A stretch of DNA of 64,000 nucleotides, taken from NCBI GenBank assembly GCA_003864495.1, contig ML133380.1, forward strand, positions 997,129 to 1,061,128, given 5' to 3'. Source of the stretch: Nemopilema nomurai. Lineage: Eukaryota; Cnidaria; Scyphozoa; Rhizostomeae; Rhizostomatidae. Under the pieces are notes generated by a model. That model saw only the letters and a list, made by a program, of their open reading frames with translations. It did not search any database and was not told where the DNA came from. A program made the position numbers and the translations under genes. This document shows positions 37,801 to 50,700 of the stretch, one piece after another. Position 1 is the stretch's first letter. The number at the start of each line of letters is the position of its first letter.

Positions 37801-40800
37801 GACAATAATCGTGTGATATTAAAATAGAGGCTAATGGCTGTTTATTGGGGGGAATGTTTCAAATCGCGAAGTTTTTTTATTAGCACAAAGCCTTCAGTTG
37901 ATCATTTCCCAACAAGGTCTATCCGCAATGTACTGAATACAATAGTGCACCCTTTAGGTGCTTCTTGCTAGTAGAATTAATCAATTGCTATATTACTAGT
38001 GCTTGCTACTGTTATAACTTGATGTGGGAAGGCGAACGTACTCATATGAGCCTTGCTTTCTAGTTTTCGCAAGAATACCATTTGTAGCTGCTGGATTTTA
38101 CAATGGGATTACAGTATCGCAGATAGCCTCTGCAAATGTGAAACAGATAGCCGAGCGTGTACTTGGATTTGACATCCTAACGATCATCTCTGCCCTGAAG
38201 CTCAACCGGTCGGTCGCCTCAATCGTAACTCACGCAACCTTCCCTGTTCTGAGTCACATGATTCGACAACATTCTGGCAAGATAATCGACTATCGCCATT
38301 TGTACCACGCCTCGTTCTACGACCTCCTTGACGCTTTCTTTCTGCGGAGGAGCATGGCTGACGCCACCAAGGCCGTTGATACTGCGGTTCGCTTTCTGGG
38401 CGTTCGAATGTCGCTGCACGAGGTCAGAGTGATGTACGAGATGAGCCACGCCCAATTGATGAACAGCACTTTGATTGACTTGACACGTAACCACATCAAC
38501 GTCAGCGTGGCGGAAATTTCCGCGGCCATTAACATCACTTTGCAGCAGGAACGGCTACTGGAGAGAGTGACGATACGGGACACCCAGATCCTGCTTGGGC
38601 CTAGCCGCAATGTCTTGCGCATGACAGCTGAAAACGTGGGACACCAGATCGTCAACCTGGGCTCCCAAGCCTTCCTCTTTTTCTCGCGAATAGATTCCCT
38701 CTTGACAATTAAGGGCCTGCAGATTTCCGTACTACCAAACATAAAGCTTGCGCAGCTCGCAAGACTGTTTGCTGTGTCGAGCGTTAGAGTAGATGATATC
38801 CTGCAAACCTTCAACTTTACAACTGACACAAGAAACTTCATCTTTTTTCATCCACTGGCCAATTTCGCTGATGTGTGGTCCCTTAGCATTGGAGACTTTG
38901 CCAAGTGGGACGTTTTCAGACTGTTTTGGCAAATAAAAGAGCTAGTTACTAAAGGTAAGATGAGTTCGTTTAATGTATCAAACTTGATGTGGATATTGAT
39001 CTTGAAAGCGACTGGGCTAATATCGTGAAGTGTGAATTGAATGTTACTAAATCAGTATAGGACATGATCATTGATTTTGCCGTGGACCATTAAAAACATA
39101 AGCATTCGTGCATCTGAAAAGCGTGGCATGATTCATGTCGATTAAGTGATTTGTGTTGATCAAATTAATCGTTTATGCTTTTGATAGGCGTAAATTTATA
39201 CGAATCATTGTTTCTACGATTTACTTGCTTACGCCGCTTTTACGAATCGCATTAGAACCAAGTGTATTCGAATTAAGGATGATTGTGTATGTGATAAGCA
39301 GCTTTATGAGTTCCCTCTGTGCCATCCAATTCGATACACCAGCCTCTACCAATTCAGAGTAGCAGACAATGACCTAGTCTCCTCCGCATGACTGTCCTGC
39401 ACAGCCGCTAACAAATATGTCTTTTGTTTTGCAGTGCAAGAGCCTTGTACAAAGTTTACATTACCGTGTCCGTCCAACGCTAGATGTTTGAATCCATTGG
39501 GCAGTATCTACTGTCGATGCATCGAAGGCTTTACTGGCAATGGAACTTACTGCTATGGTACATACGATCTTTAATTCTAATAGTCTATACAACTTATTCT
39601 ATATACCCATCAATAGTCATTCTGCCCAAGTATTGCATTTGCCTAATCACAGTGTCAAAGGTCATGGGTCAAAGGCGGACTCAGTTAATGACCTTAGCGC
39701 TGACCTCAAATCTTCTTTACTTTGCAGTAGTCTTAGCAAAGATTCACAATAATGCTTTTAGGTTTAATATTTCGGAAAACCAATACATGAAGTTTGCATT
39801 ATTTAGCTTGGTTTGATAATGCCACATATAATTGTACTTGTTCATTAAGACCTGATGTTCGAGCCACTGAGGTCTGCTTTCAGTAGAACTATCGTTCATT
39901 ATCGATGTCTCGCACGAATACTATGTTCCTTGTTTTGTCTCTCGGTAGATGGATGCAGCAGTATCCGTTGTGGAACTGGTGCCACCTGCGTCAATGTTCC
40001 AAATGACCGTGCCAAATGTCGCTGCATCAAGCCAGGGCATGTTGTTCAGAATGGCAAATGCGTGAAGCAAGCAGGCAGAGTTGTGAAAGTGACGGGCCTT
40101 AAGCTGAAACAAGCTTTCAAGGAGTCGTACAAGAACAAGGATAGCAAGGACTTCAAGAATAAGGCTGCCGAGATTGAAAGTGTCCTTAACGAAGTTGTGT
40201 GCGTGAAGATTATTGGGTGTCTAAGTACCACGGTCCTTTCGCTGAGAAAAGGAAGCATCCTGGTGGATTACAGTGTAACAATCGATACGTCATATAACAA
40301 TGTGACAAAGGAGCATGTCCTCAATACGTCAACGGAGTCACTTAAGAGCGACAGGATGGTCAGTTTAGGTGTGGACCCGGGAAGCAACTTGGGAGCAAGA
40401 AGTATGTTGGGTTTAAGTTTACGCTAATTATGTTATGCCTTTGCTCGTCTATTCGTAATTTACGATTATAGTTCATAGTAACGTTTGAAAAATTGTTGTA
40501 GAAGTAATTCTGTTAATTTTATTTCTTTTTTTAGATTTTAATTATGTTAGTTATTCTTTAAATTTGTTGTTATTTCAATGTTGTAAAAGGCCATTTAGTT
40601 CTAGATACCTTTTGAATAGGAAAAATATAGGTTGACCAAGGTAAGGGTTATGATTTTAACGATGAACGTAATGAGGACATTTGTTGACGCTGTGGAGGCG
40701 CCCACTGCAAAGCTTTGTTACAAAAGAAAAGACAGGAGTAAGGAGATGACTGACCTTCTATGGTCGTATCAAAATAGCTAGTAGCGTATACAGCGTTGAT

Positions 40801-42392
40801 AGCGAGTTTTTTGGTGGCTAGTGACAAGAGTAATAAAAGTGACAATGGTTATGAAGGTAAAGACACAACAATCGTATTGACAATGTAAATGACAATAATG
40901 CGATAATGACTGAAGGTCACTAATGCTAATAAATGCGATTGTCAAGACTTTAATGACAATTATGACCGCTTGATCGGAACAATGACTATGACAGCTGCAA
41001 TGAATCAGTTCGAAATGATGACCAATGTATATGATAAAAATGAAAATAATGACTGAAGGTCACTAATGATAATACGTGTATGACCAATGACACTAACATC
41101 GACTCCCAACCTGGCAACTACAGTCTTGATCATCGAAGCATGCCACTTTCAATTCTGAAATGTTCAAGTCACACTTCTTGTAACTATCGATTAAGTGACA
41201 GTTCAAAGACACATGACTATGATTGATAACTCGTCACTTTTCGACTTATTTTACAGAAAGCGACATATGTGAAATCGGCGGAGACAACTGCGGTGCTAAC
41301 TCCAAATGCGTTCCAGGCAATGATGGTTCAACTTTTATGTGCCAATGCCACGATGATTACAGTAAAGACGGGGGTGAATGCAAAAAGAAGTCCAAAGGCA
41401 AGTCTTTTCCCCCTTTCTTATTTTTCTTTGACGTTGTCTTTACTTTCATCATTGTGTCCTCTGTACTGCGCAATGATCAAATCCCCTTTTTTGAAGTTTC
41501 TCCCCTTTAGTTGCTCTATTATACATGCAACTGATTGGAAATTGCGTGTCAAATATTACCAAAAACTTTTGTATGTTATTCGGACAAAAGCTCAAAATCA
41601 CTTCACGTTTTGTTGTTCAGGTGAATAATATTAGATCGAGATCGAGATCGAGATCGCGATCGAGTATAATATAATATAATATAATATAATATAATATAAT
41701 ATAATATAATATAATATAATATAATATAATATAATATAATATAATATAATATAATATAATATAGTATAATATGATCTAATAAAATATATTTCTTTAAGTT
41801 GCTGAAGGCAAAGAATGGGCTGGCAAAGACTTTTTAAGCAATTACTGTAGTCTTCCACTGCACGAATTTACCAAATTATGACGTAGATAGCCAAACTATT
41901 ACTTTCTGTCCTCGTCGTATCAATACCCCCAACCACCGCAAGAAGTTTGCCTTTCGCACGTGCCTATACATTCTAATACATGCTTGTAAATACAGTGACG
42001 TAGGAACCAAGGGAGCAGAGGGGCCATGCCCCCCCCCCCAATTTTTGACAAGCCGTGTAAAAGTCCCTCTTCCAAAACCCAATAGTGCCTGAATCCAAAA
42101 ATGGAAGTGGCCATGTGTCCCTCTTTGATCTGGCTCCCCACTTTTTAGACGTCCATGTCTAAACAAGACTGTTTTCATCTCCTTCACAGCTGGTCTCATC
42201 GCTGGATTGACCGTTGGTATTCTCGTGTTTCTGATCCTGGTAGCCATCCTTGTTTACCACAGACATAAACGCCAGAAGGCTCAGTTGCAGAACCCAGGCG
42301 AAATCCCCTTCGAGGTATTCAAAGCCTCAAGGACAAGTTCACTGTCCAATGTCAGTCAGGATGTAAAGAAGAATGAATACGCGATACAATAG
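31842..42392 (+). CDS. G7: giant repeat/EGF/SEA-like/EGF type I transmembrane protein
   Basis: Seven exons join in frame to 2,232 residues: 31842-31950, 32706-37484, 38064-38954, 39435-39557, 39949-40401, 41257-41397 and 42190-42392. Every intron is phase 1; the last uses a GC donor (AAAG|gcaagt). Exon 1 encodes a signal peptide, MARSWCFWLSFFAGISLFFQ. Exons 2-3 encode about eight copies of a ~200-residue repeat predicted to be helical (signature MSFxSIAxAxLxHKNVTE ... TLGEIxxIYGL), nearly cysteine-free, with a small CGCHGNYC insert near 33710. Exon 4 is an EGF-like module. Exon 5 is a second EGF-like module plus a SEA-like domain with GSILVDY at 40251-40271. Exon 6 is a third EGF-like module. 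Exon 7 has the membrane helix (GLTVGILVFLILVAILVY) and a 44-residue tail ending NEYAIQ. AATAAA lies at 42402. EGF-SEA-EGF-TM order is known from membrane mucins; the repeat is new to me. Likely a surface adhesion or receptor protein, by inference. Confidence 0.85.
33230..38600 (+). repeat. Eight-copy ~200-residue protein repeat of G7
   Basis: The signature tripeptide MSF (or variants) occurs at 33230, 33869, 34475, 35066 (LSF), 35663, 36263, 36860 and about 38309 (ASF, next exon). Spacings between the first seven are 639, 606, 591, 597, 600 and 597 bases. Copies are diverged, so this is an old protein repeat and not a recent DNA array. A glycosylation sequon follows the signature at the same place in copies 1, 4, 5, 6 and 7. 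Confidence 0.88.
41637..41780. repeat. (GATCGA)n then (TATAA)n microsatellite
   Basis: A few gatcga units at 41637-41662 are followed by about 20 perfect five-base ataat units. The array lies inside the last G7 intron. Confidence 0.97.
41985..42165. mobile_element. Possible short dispersed repeat with GGCCATG/CCCC palindromic core
   Basis: A stretch reading gtgacgtaggaaccaaggga then gaggggccatgcccccccc resembles G/C-rich patches at 26430-26500 and 61975-62115 (ggccatggccccccaggccc). All are about 100-180 bp, hold a GGCCATGGCC-like core and lie in introns or intergenic DNA. This suggests a nonautonomous element family, but ends and target duplications were not defined. Confidence 0.35.
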
Positions 42393-44734
42393 GCCTTGAC
42401 GAATAAAACTGGCCTGGATCAGTGTCCAGCATTTTAGGTCATTTAGATCCAATAGCAAGTAGCTTTTTACAGGACATTTTTAATAAGCAATTTTTGTTCA
42501 TCATACATCGCATTTCACCAGTGGTACACGCGTGACGCACACGTACCGTTGCTCTGAAAAGTGACAAGCTGTCTTCAAATGAGTTGTCACTATCATGATA
42601 ATAATAACTCATTTGATATACACTTTTTATTCGACGGAACAACGTCTTTTTAATATAGATAGTTGAATTCTTAAGTGTCTTCATTTTTTCTCGTTAACAT
42701 TTTTATCTAATGCACTCATTAATCATTATAATAATCATACCATTGTATTGATTATTGTAAGAACAATCATGATAATCATAACGACTTTTTATGCGGAGCC
42801 TTCTGCACTACTTGTAAAGTGCTTTCTAATTCAATTTTATACAATTTTTTTCTTTTTATCATTTCTGTTATGGTCGTTGACTTGATACGCTAGATCATAC
42901 CAGTTAAACTGTAATTAATTTGTTAACAATTTGAATTTTGCTTGCAAGGCAAATAATACATCTTATTTCATTCATTAACGCATTACCAAATCCACAATTA
43001 TTTGTTTTCACGCGTGTTATTTTTACCAATAAACACCGAACTTTCCCAGTTGCATTTTTCTGATTGCAATTCTTCGCAATGCAGTTGTTCTTAACGAAAC
43101 CAATCGCGCGCACCAAGCTTTAGAACAGGGAATTGTAATTTGCGCATGAATGCGGGTCGATAATCCTCTCCGATGATCCTTGGGCCTAATTATCGATGTT
43201 GAGTGACTACTTGCTTTCTTGCTTGTGATGCCTCTTTAATGCTCTATAACATTTATGCAGGTCTACTTTTCATTGCAACTTACAATTTTTAGCCAACTTT
43301 CCTTTTTCCACCCTCACCGAATTTTTCTCTATTTGCTCAATTTTAGCATAACTCTCCATTTCCTGAGGAACTATCTCTGGCCTTCTATGAGCCATTACCT
43401 ATGCTTGACGTAAGGAACTCGAAGCTTCAATTATATGCCCCCAAAGCTGTGTTTAATACAACCTAAGCCTTTTCCAGATTAAGGTCACTACTAAGTTGAA
43501 GCCCCCCTCCCCTGCTCAATCGTTTTGTGATCGGGGTCGCAGGTTTTTCCATATTCTGATACCATGGCCCTGATGTTTTTCGCATTAAGGTTGTCAGCTT
43601 CCACATCTTTAGTTCTCTAAATTCGAAACATGCGAGTTCGTGCGCAGCTCCTCGTGGAATGAATGCTTCCCTATGCTTATACCATTGTGATAACCTCTTG
43701 GTTAAAGCGATAACATCCACGGGTGTCTTTGGCAGTCCTTAAAGAAGTCACCAAGGATGGTTTTTTCCGGTTTATTGTAGGGATAAAACCATGAACGCAG
43801 ACAAGCTCTGTCCACCTTATGACAAGCTCATTGTAACACGAGCTTAAAAGCAATAACGGACCCCCTAATAATGTTGCCATTCTGCAGTCAAGCGCGTCCT
43901 TGTTGCCTTACCTACCTTGATGTTACCATTAATGCCTGTATTTCTTTGCTATCAAATTATTATTATAATGACACTTATCACATCTTATCAGGATCCAGAT
44001 GATGCCCGTCAAAGATCAAGGCATAGCGACAGAAACCAAGGTACGATCTCTAGAAATATCAAACTTTAATTTGCACTGATTATAATATAAAGAAATCTAC
44101 AATTCAGAGGGCAAGTATCGCTAGTAGTACTACTGGCATAATCAATATTGGATATCACCGAAGACGGCTTCATATAAACTGAATGCCTGATGTTGTAACG
44201 CAGAAAAAACTGAGATAACGTCTTTAGGTCTACAAGATACATAAGGAAGAGTTATGAATCAAAATCAAAGTGTTTTCAGCTAAACGAGAGATCCTTGTGG
44301 GTACATTATTTCGATTAACAAAACCTACCAAGGTGGCTCTATGGTTCAATTTTTATGCTACAGTATGCAAAACTCTAAGAGTCATTCTTTCAATAAATAA
44401 AACTGTAAACATGTCTCACGATCCCTGACTCTGACAGTGCCTAGAATTTGGTTAAACCACTACACATGCCACTTTGTACCTCTAATAAGGTTTCTAAAGC
44501 CTTCGTTAGCCTGTTATTCAATATAATCTTTTATCACAGTATGATACGGAGCCAGAGAAGCGTATCTTCGAAATTATCCGCGCTTTCGCGTTAATAAGAC
44601 GCTCGCGCGCCTCCAACATCCGCTTCAATTAGACGCACAAACCATTCCCGCACCAATCCCTAATTACCCTATCCTTACAAAAAATATAATTTATCCATAT
44701 TCTTGTGAATAAACTAAAATATGATTACTGATGC
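42393..44734. other. Intergenic stretch between convergent G7 and SCYL2
   Basis: AT-rich DNA. AATAAA at 42402-42407, ten bases after the G7 stop, is a plausible polyadenylation signal. No further gene is supported. Confidence 0.5.
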
Positions 44735-47700
44735 TCAAATCAGCAAATCTTGGAATTCGTTATTACTGCCTGACATGTTTGCGTGATTACCACCCTGCTG
44801 ACTACTAACACTTTGAGGCATCAGCATTCCAGAGGTATTCTGCCCTGCTTGGAACGATTGCCCTTGCATTTGATAACTCATTCCATTGTTTTGCTGCCTC
44901 GATAAAGACGTGTTGTTGTACATCCCTCCCAGTAAATTTTGTGATTGATTTGAACCGCTTTGTAAGTTTGAACTTTGGCTAGTCATGCTGAAGCCGTCGA
45001 AATTCATCATTGAGCCAGGAAGACCTAGAGCATAATTTGTACAAATAAAAATTGATCAAACAGTACCTCAAACACATTGCAATATCGCCAAAACTACTCC
45101 ATCTAAATAAACACGCCGAAATATCTAGATAGATCAGAACAACAACATATTTACAACATCAAGAAAAATTTACCAACCTTTGCAGTTGGTCGATTGAGGC
45201 ATGAACGAATTTAAACGAAAAACCCCGGTCTCATTCGAGTACACCTTAAGAATAAAATATTGTCGAGATAAATAAAATGTACATACCTTGTTGACGGGCT
45301 GACCCTTGACCTATGCTTGTTGACATTTGACCGAAAGGATCCAGAGGTGAATTTGATGACGTCATTTGTCCTGAAAATGACTGTTGCCCCATTGTACTTT
45401 GGCCCATGCTACTTTGACCCGTACCGTTAAATGGCATGCTACCCATCCCGACTCTGGAATCAAATTGAGTGTTTCCATACGTTGTTGTCCTAGTGGGAGC
45501 TAAAATGAGAGAGAAGCTTAGAAATATGTTTGGCTGTGAGAATTTTTAGCGATACCTTTCAGAAAATTGTTCCAGAAAAAACAGGAATTATCTTAGGCTT
45601 CATCAAAACATTGCATCGATGTAGCAAGATATCCCTGAAATTCAAAGACTTCAGCATGTTCTCAGCAAGATTTCAGATTTCCCTGTTAAAGATGACAAAT
45701 CTGGGAGACAGACTTCAGTTGATGACGCAGCGAAATTCTAGTTATTGCATTTTAACACCAATCTGTAAATAAAGCCATAGAAAAGAACAAGATGTATTTC
45801 AGGAAACCCACCAGCAGTTGACTTGATCCCAGCATTCTTCATCATCAAAGAGTCCAATGAGGCCGAGTTTGACCAGCTATTCGCCGGAAATGACGGCTTC
45901 TGTGGTTGTAATGTCGAGCTGCTGGTAGATGGTGCCATAGTTGGCTTTGGCAGTAGACTGTTCGATTCTCCACTAGTAGAAACGAATGTCTGCTTGTTGG
46001 TGGAGGTCTTATAAGCCGCGCTTTGGACCATTGTTGCCGAGCGAAATGGTTCCGAGGGTCGCGAGGAGAATGGGAGCGAATCAAATTTTCTTACGTCACT
46101 CGGTCCCAGGTTCTGTGACGGTGTTGGGGAGGTAAAGGTTGAGCCATTCAAAGGCTTTTTCTTTCCTTCGCTGCCATTCATTAGAAGATCGTCCGTTCGT
46201 TTGTTCCCACGTGGAGACTCGTCAGTGATGATTCCAAACACCTTTGAAAACTATAGAAAGCAAACACCGTTTAAAATACTTGTAGGCTAAGCCAAAAGGG
46301 TAGCATCACCATGGAACACGTTAATAGTGTCGACAGCTTATTTACGAAACTAGGGTGATACAGCCCGTTAAAAGTAAAACATTGTTTCGTTCCATAAATG
46401 TTACTTGATAGAAATGGAGTGAAGTCTTGCAGCACGAGGAAACATTTTTTATGTGGCTGTGAAAAGGTTCTACTTATTTCCTCATGTTGATAGAGTCGAA
46501 ACAATTGTCAATGCCTTATGACAAGCTAACACTGTGTCTTACCTCTGAAGCATCTGATAACTTTGGAGCTGCAGAAAATAGATCAAAAGAATAAGAATGG
46601 TTGAGAATTGAAGCAAAAAGAGTATGGGAGAGCTGCATAAAGTGTATGAAATCTTAACGTGCAGGTATTTCGATTATAAAATACTTATACTACTAAAAAA
46701 ATCATCAATCTGTTTCTTTAAAAGACCTCTTAGGACATCATCTACAAGATATACTATATGATCAAGAACAAAAATCGAGCTTTCTAAGACGATTCCTAAG
46801 AGCATTTTTCTTCATAAAGGCTAGGGCTCTCATATCACCTTTTTCAGGGCTCCCTAGAACCAGTTTATCGACTTTTTCAAGCATTTCATTCATGTCATGA
46901 GACTCTTCAACAGCCTTTGAAAACTCCAGCGCAGACCTAAAGAAAAATTGAGAAACTTGCACAGAGTCCACTTAACAAACAACTAAGAAATGAATGGTAT
47001 AGATTTTGAGCTGGAATACAAAGTCCATGGCCATTCAAATATAATAAAAGAATAATTGGTTTGCATTTGGTTAAGTACTAAATAACCTGAGTTGCAATTT
47101 TTTTCTATGGAGGTAACCTCTTCTTTAAAACGTATTCAAATCGGAAATAAAGATTTTGATTAGAAATCTCACTTTTGCTGTTCTTGCATTTTGCTGAGTT
47201 GCTCCAATTTTGTTCTGTGTTCCTGGTCGATCCGATCCAGCATTTCCCGTATGACAGACATAAAGTTGTTGAACTGAGGCGAAACAAAATTAATGTACAT
47301 ACTTAGTTTGGCATCTGTGACGTCAGTGTGACGTCATCAAATATAAAATCTAACCATTTTTTGTTATGCATCTCTTCATTATCAAATAAAACATTCATTT
47401 CCATAATCCAAAAATAGCTAGCACTATTTCAATAACATTTTTTCGTATTTCAAAGAGGTTTCCTCTTCAGTCCAGATTCAAAGTAGCTAGAAAGGAGGAC
47501 ATACCATGCAGTTCTTAACTGCAATGTAAGAACAAATGAATATTTGCTTGGGTAAAATCTTAAAGCAGAAGAGCATTAAACAGTGCCTAGCATCAGAGTG
47601 TATGAGATGAACTTTACCTGCGTTACGTTTAAGCCTGCGTCTACGGCCAACGGAAGCAGGAACGGAATGACCTTAGTTGCAAGGTAATTCGTTTCAATGT

Positions 47701-50700
47701 TCATCTTTTTGTGGCCTAATGTCTTTTTGTATATGCCTAGCAGAAAATACATTGCAATATTTATCCACATAAGATTGAGAATAATACAGTCCTTTCGATT
47801 ATATGTGACTACAAGGTGATTTGAGATTTTTTGTAGCAAATTTCGATCGCATTATCTATGCCAAGATTGCCAGACAGAGACACTTCAACGACAAATCAAT
47901 GTATTGCTTACAGTACATGAAGCTTTTTGCTTTAGATTGACCTCGGTTTTATCATCCGCCTCATGAATAGCATGTACATCAGAGATAATAGAAGGATTAA
48001 TGTTGGCAAAAATGTGTAAAAATGGATTCATCATGATGGTTGCGATTATTGAATACATACTCTAGAATGGGAGTCTCTTTCTGTTTTCTGAGTGGAGTGA
48101 ATAACAGGTTTAACCAATGCATTTTTACTCTTATTTTACATAAGTGTAGTTACCATAGTTCATATGACAAAACCTTGAAAACTGTGGGTTGCGTAATCCT
48201 TGCAGGCTTTAAGTGGCTGTATACCACAAGCATATAGGCTATCAGACACGGATATATTTTGCTGCAATAGCTGATTACGCAATTCGAATTGAATATAAGT
48301 CGAACAATGATCAGTCAGTGAATCAGACAAAGTGCACGTGGTATCTGCCAAATTGGCCTACCTAGTATTGCCATCAGAACAGCGGGCTCTTTGGATGGTA
48401 TTTGAGGTAGAATGGGAAATACGTCATCAATCATGAGAAATTTGTCAAGGTACTCGATGACCTTGCCGATGCAAAGTAAGGCATTGACGCGTACCTGGAA
48501 GAAAATCGTATGATTGTTATTATGCATAATTACCTTGGGGTACAAACGCATCAACGATGCTACGGAAACATGAATTATTAATTGACTCTGATTCACATGG
48601 CCTATACTGAGTCTCTGAGTCTATAAATTTTTATAAACAACCAATTCCGACAGCCCATCAGATGGCAGGGGTGCTAAAGGGCCCACTGGAAGATGCAGAG
48701 ATATCAGCGTACCATACTTTCACGTAACATCCCACTTGTGCAATCTACTTTGTAACCAAAAGAATTCAAATACTCATGACAATTAATCAGAAACTAGAAG
48801 TCATCTGGATACATCAGTCGCTCTGAGAAGTAAATAGGGGAACCATTCTAGATGTCTTTATTTTCGTGGCTTTAGTATCATTGAGTCTGGTTGGGTATCC
48901 ATAAACAGCACCTTCAATCATTGCGACAGGAAATCGAATTTTAGACACACGTGTTTCCATAAAGAAATATCCGAGTACTATTTTAGAAGATGTCAATCCG
49001 CAAAAGACCAGTTCGGTTAGGGGTCAACATATATATACTCCTGTTACGCATTCCTTGGCAAAAGCAGATGCGTCCAAAAGATAACTGGTTCAAATTACGA
49101 AGCATTGCTGAGTCATACTAAAGCAGTAACAGCGAACTGTAGCTGGTCCCTTTCCTGGAGGACCAATTTTGCAGATACAAAACAAAAATCAAATAACCAA
49201 CGTCATTAAACTACACAACCAAACTGCGGTTTCATCTGAGTTTATAATGACTCGTGATCTTTGATTTCCTATACCTAAATGAAACTTTAACTCTCCAGAT
49301 CTTCTTGCAAATTCCAACTAAACCATGGGAAAGCCATAAAGGAATGCGAGAGAACAATACTTATCGTGATATTCTATACTAGGCGCTTCTCCGTTGCCAA
49401 ATTGCTAATCGAGAAGTGAGAATAACTTACTGATAATGTCGAGGTCTTGAGAACCAGATTTTTCACTCTGGGGATTATTGCGTGTTTGAGCGATGAGTAG
49501 TCAATCATATGGGCGAAATTTGGTATGATACTCAAAACCAATTCCTGTAAAAAACATAAGTATATCTATAGTCAATAGGATCAACAATTGCTTTACAGCT
49601 AAAACTCATAGCATTCACAAATACTTGCACCTAATAATTACTGAAAGCTTTTCCATTAAATGATAAGGGCCCTGCATGTGGAAGAATCAGGGCTTACAGA
49701 AACACAAGGCTGACACGTGAAAACTTGCTCCAGTTGGGATCCCTTAACAGAGGAAACATTCGACAAACCTTTTCAAAAGAGTTTTTCTAGCTACTAATCC
49801 CAGTAGCTGTCCTTCTTCGACATAAAAGTCTACGAATAAGAACATTGTCGTTTTTTCCTTTCATTTCCTCATAATATAAGTCTTTCTACAGGACTTTTCC
49901 CAACATTAATCCATCAAAAAATTGATAAACCTTTTGCAAATTAGTATCTACTACTTCCTTCTTCGAGACAGAAGTCTAAGAGCATCGTCGTTGCTTTTCC
50001 TTCTATTTCCTTATTATTCAGGGCTTTTCTGGGATCCCTACACCTTTTCCCCAACATTACGATCTATAGAAATCCTAATAAACACTGTGCCTATAGGAAA
50101 GTCTGAAGCATTGCGACAGGTCTAGTTTAAATGCATGACGGACGTGTAGTGCTATTGGCCTGCCTTTGGCATTCCATGTATCGCCTGGCGATCTTCATAT
50201 AATTGTTGGTAAAAGGACTAAAGTCGACGTCGATGCATCACCTGAATTTGAGTCGAGGAGGATTCGAGTGCCCGAAAGACCATAGAGAAGAGTTCTTGAC
50301 ATCATCCTGGGGTGTCTTTTTAAGCAGAAGTTCCATCTTCTGCATAAATATCAGCAAGACCTAAAACAGAAATTTAATATGACATGGTAAGAAAAAATAA
50401 ATGCAATTAAATATATAAAACTCGCCTCACACCATACTGTATAGGGACATTCATACAAGGAGGATAGCACACTGATAAACGTCATCTGGTTCACGAAGAG
50501 GTTCATATTATCGATTGGGACATATTCAGACAAAGTACGGCAGTTGGCAGTGCCAAAAGCAAGCGCAATTGAGCAGCTACTAAAATTAGGCCCTTTAAAC
50601 AAACACCCAGACGGTTTTGTGCCAAAACTAAAACACGGTGTCCACAAATATCTCAGCCGAACGTCAAAAGATTCAACTATTTCCGCAAACCCATAGCTCG

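Larger units (their letters stand above)
41398..42189 (+). other. GC-AG intron of G7
   Basis: After the third EGF-like exon no GT donor fits. The sequence AAAG|gcaagt gives a classic GC donor in phase 1, matched by the cttcacag acceptor at 42189. It is the only non-GT donor in any gene I modelled in the window. Confidence 0.75.

Noticed and set aside
41631..41858. YYIILYYIILYYI frame
   Set aside because: Translation of the five-base TATAA microsatellite inside a G7 intron.
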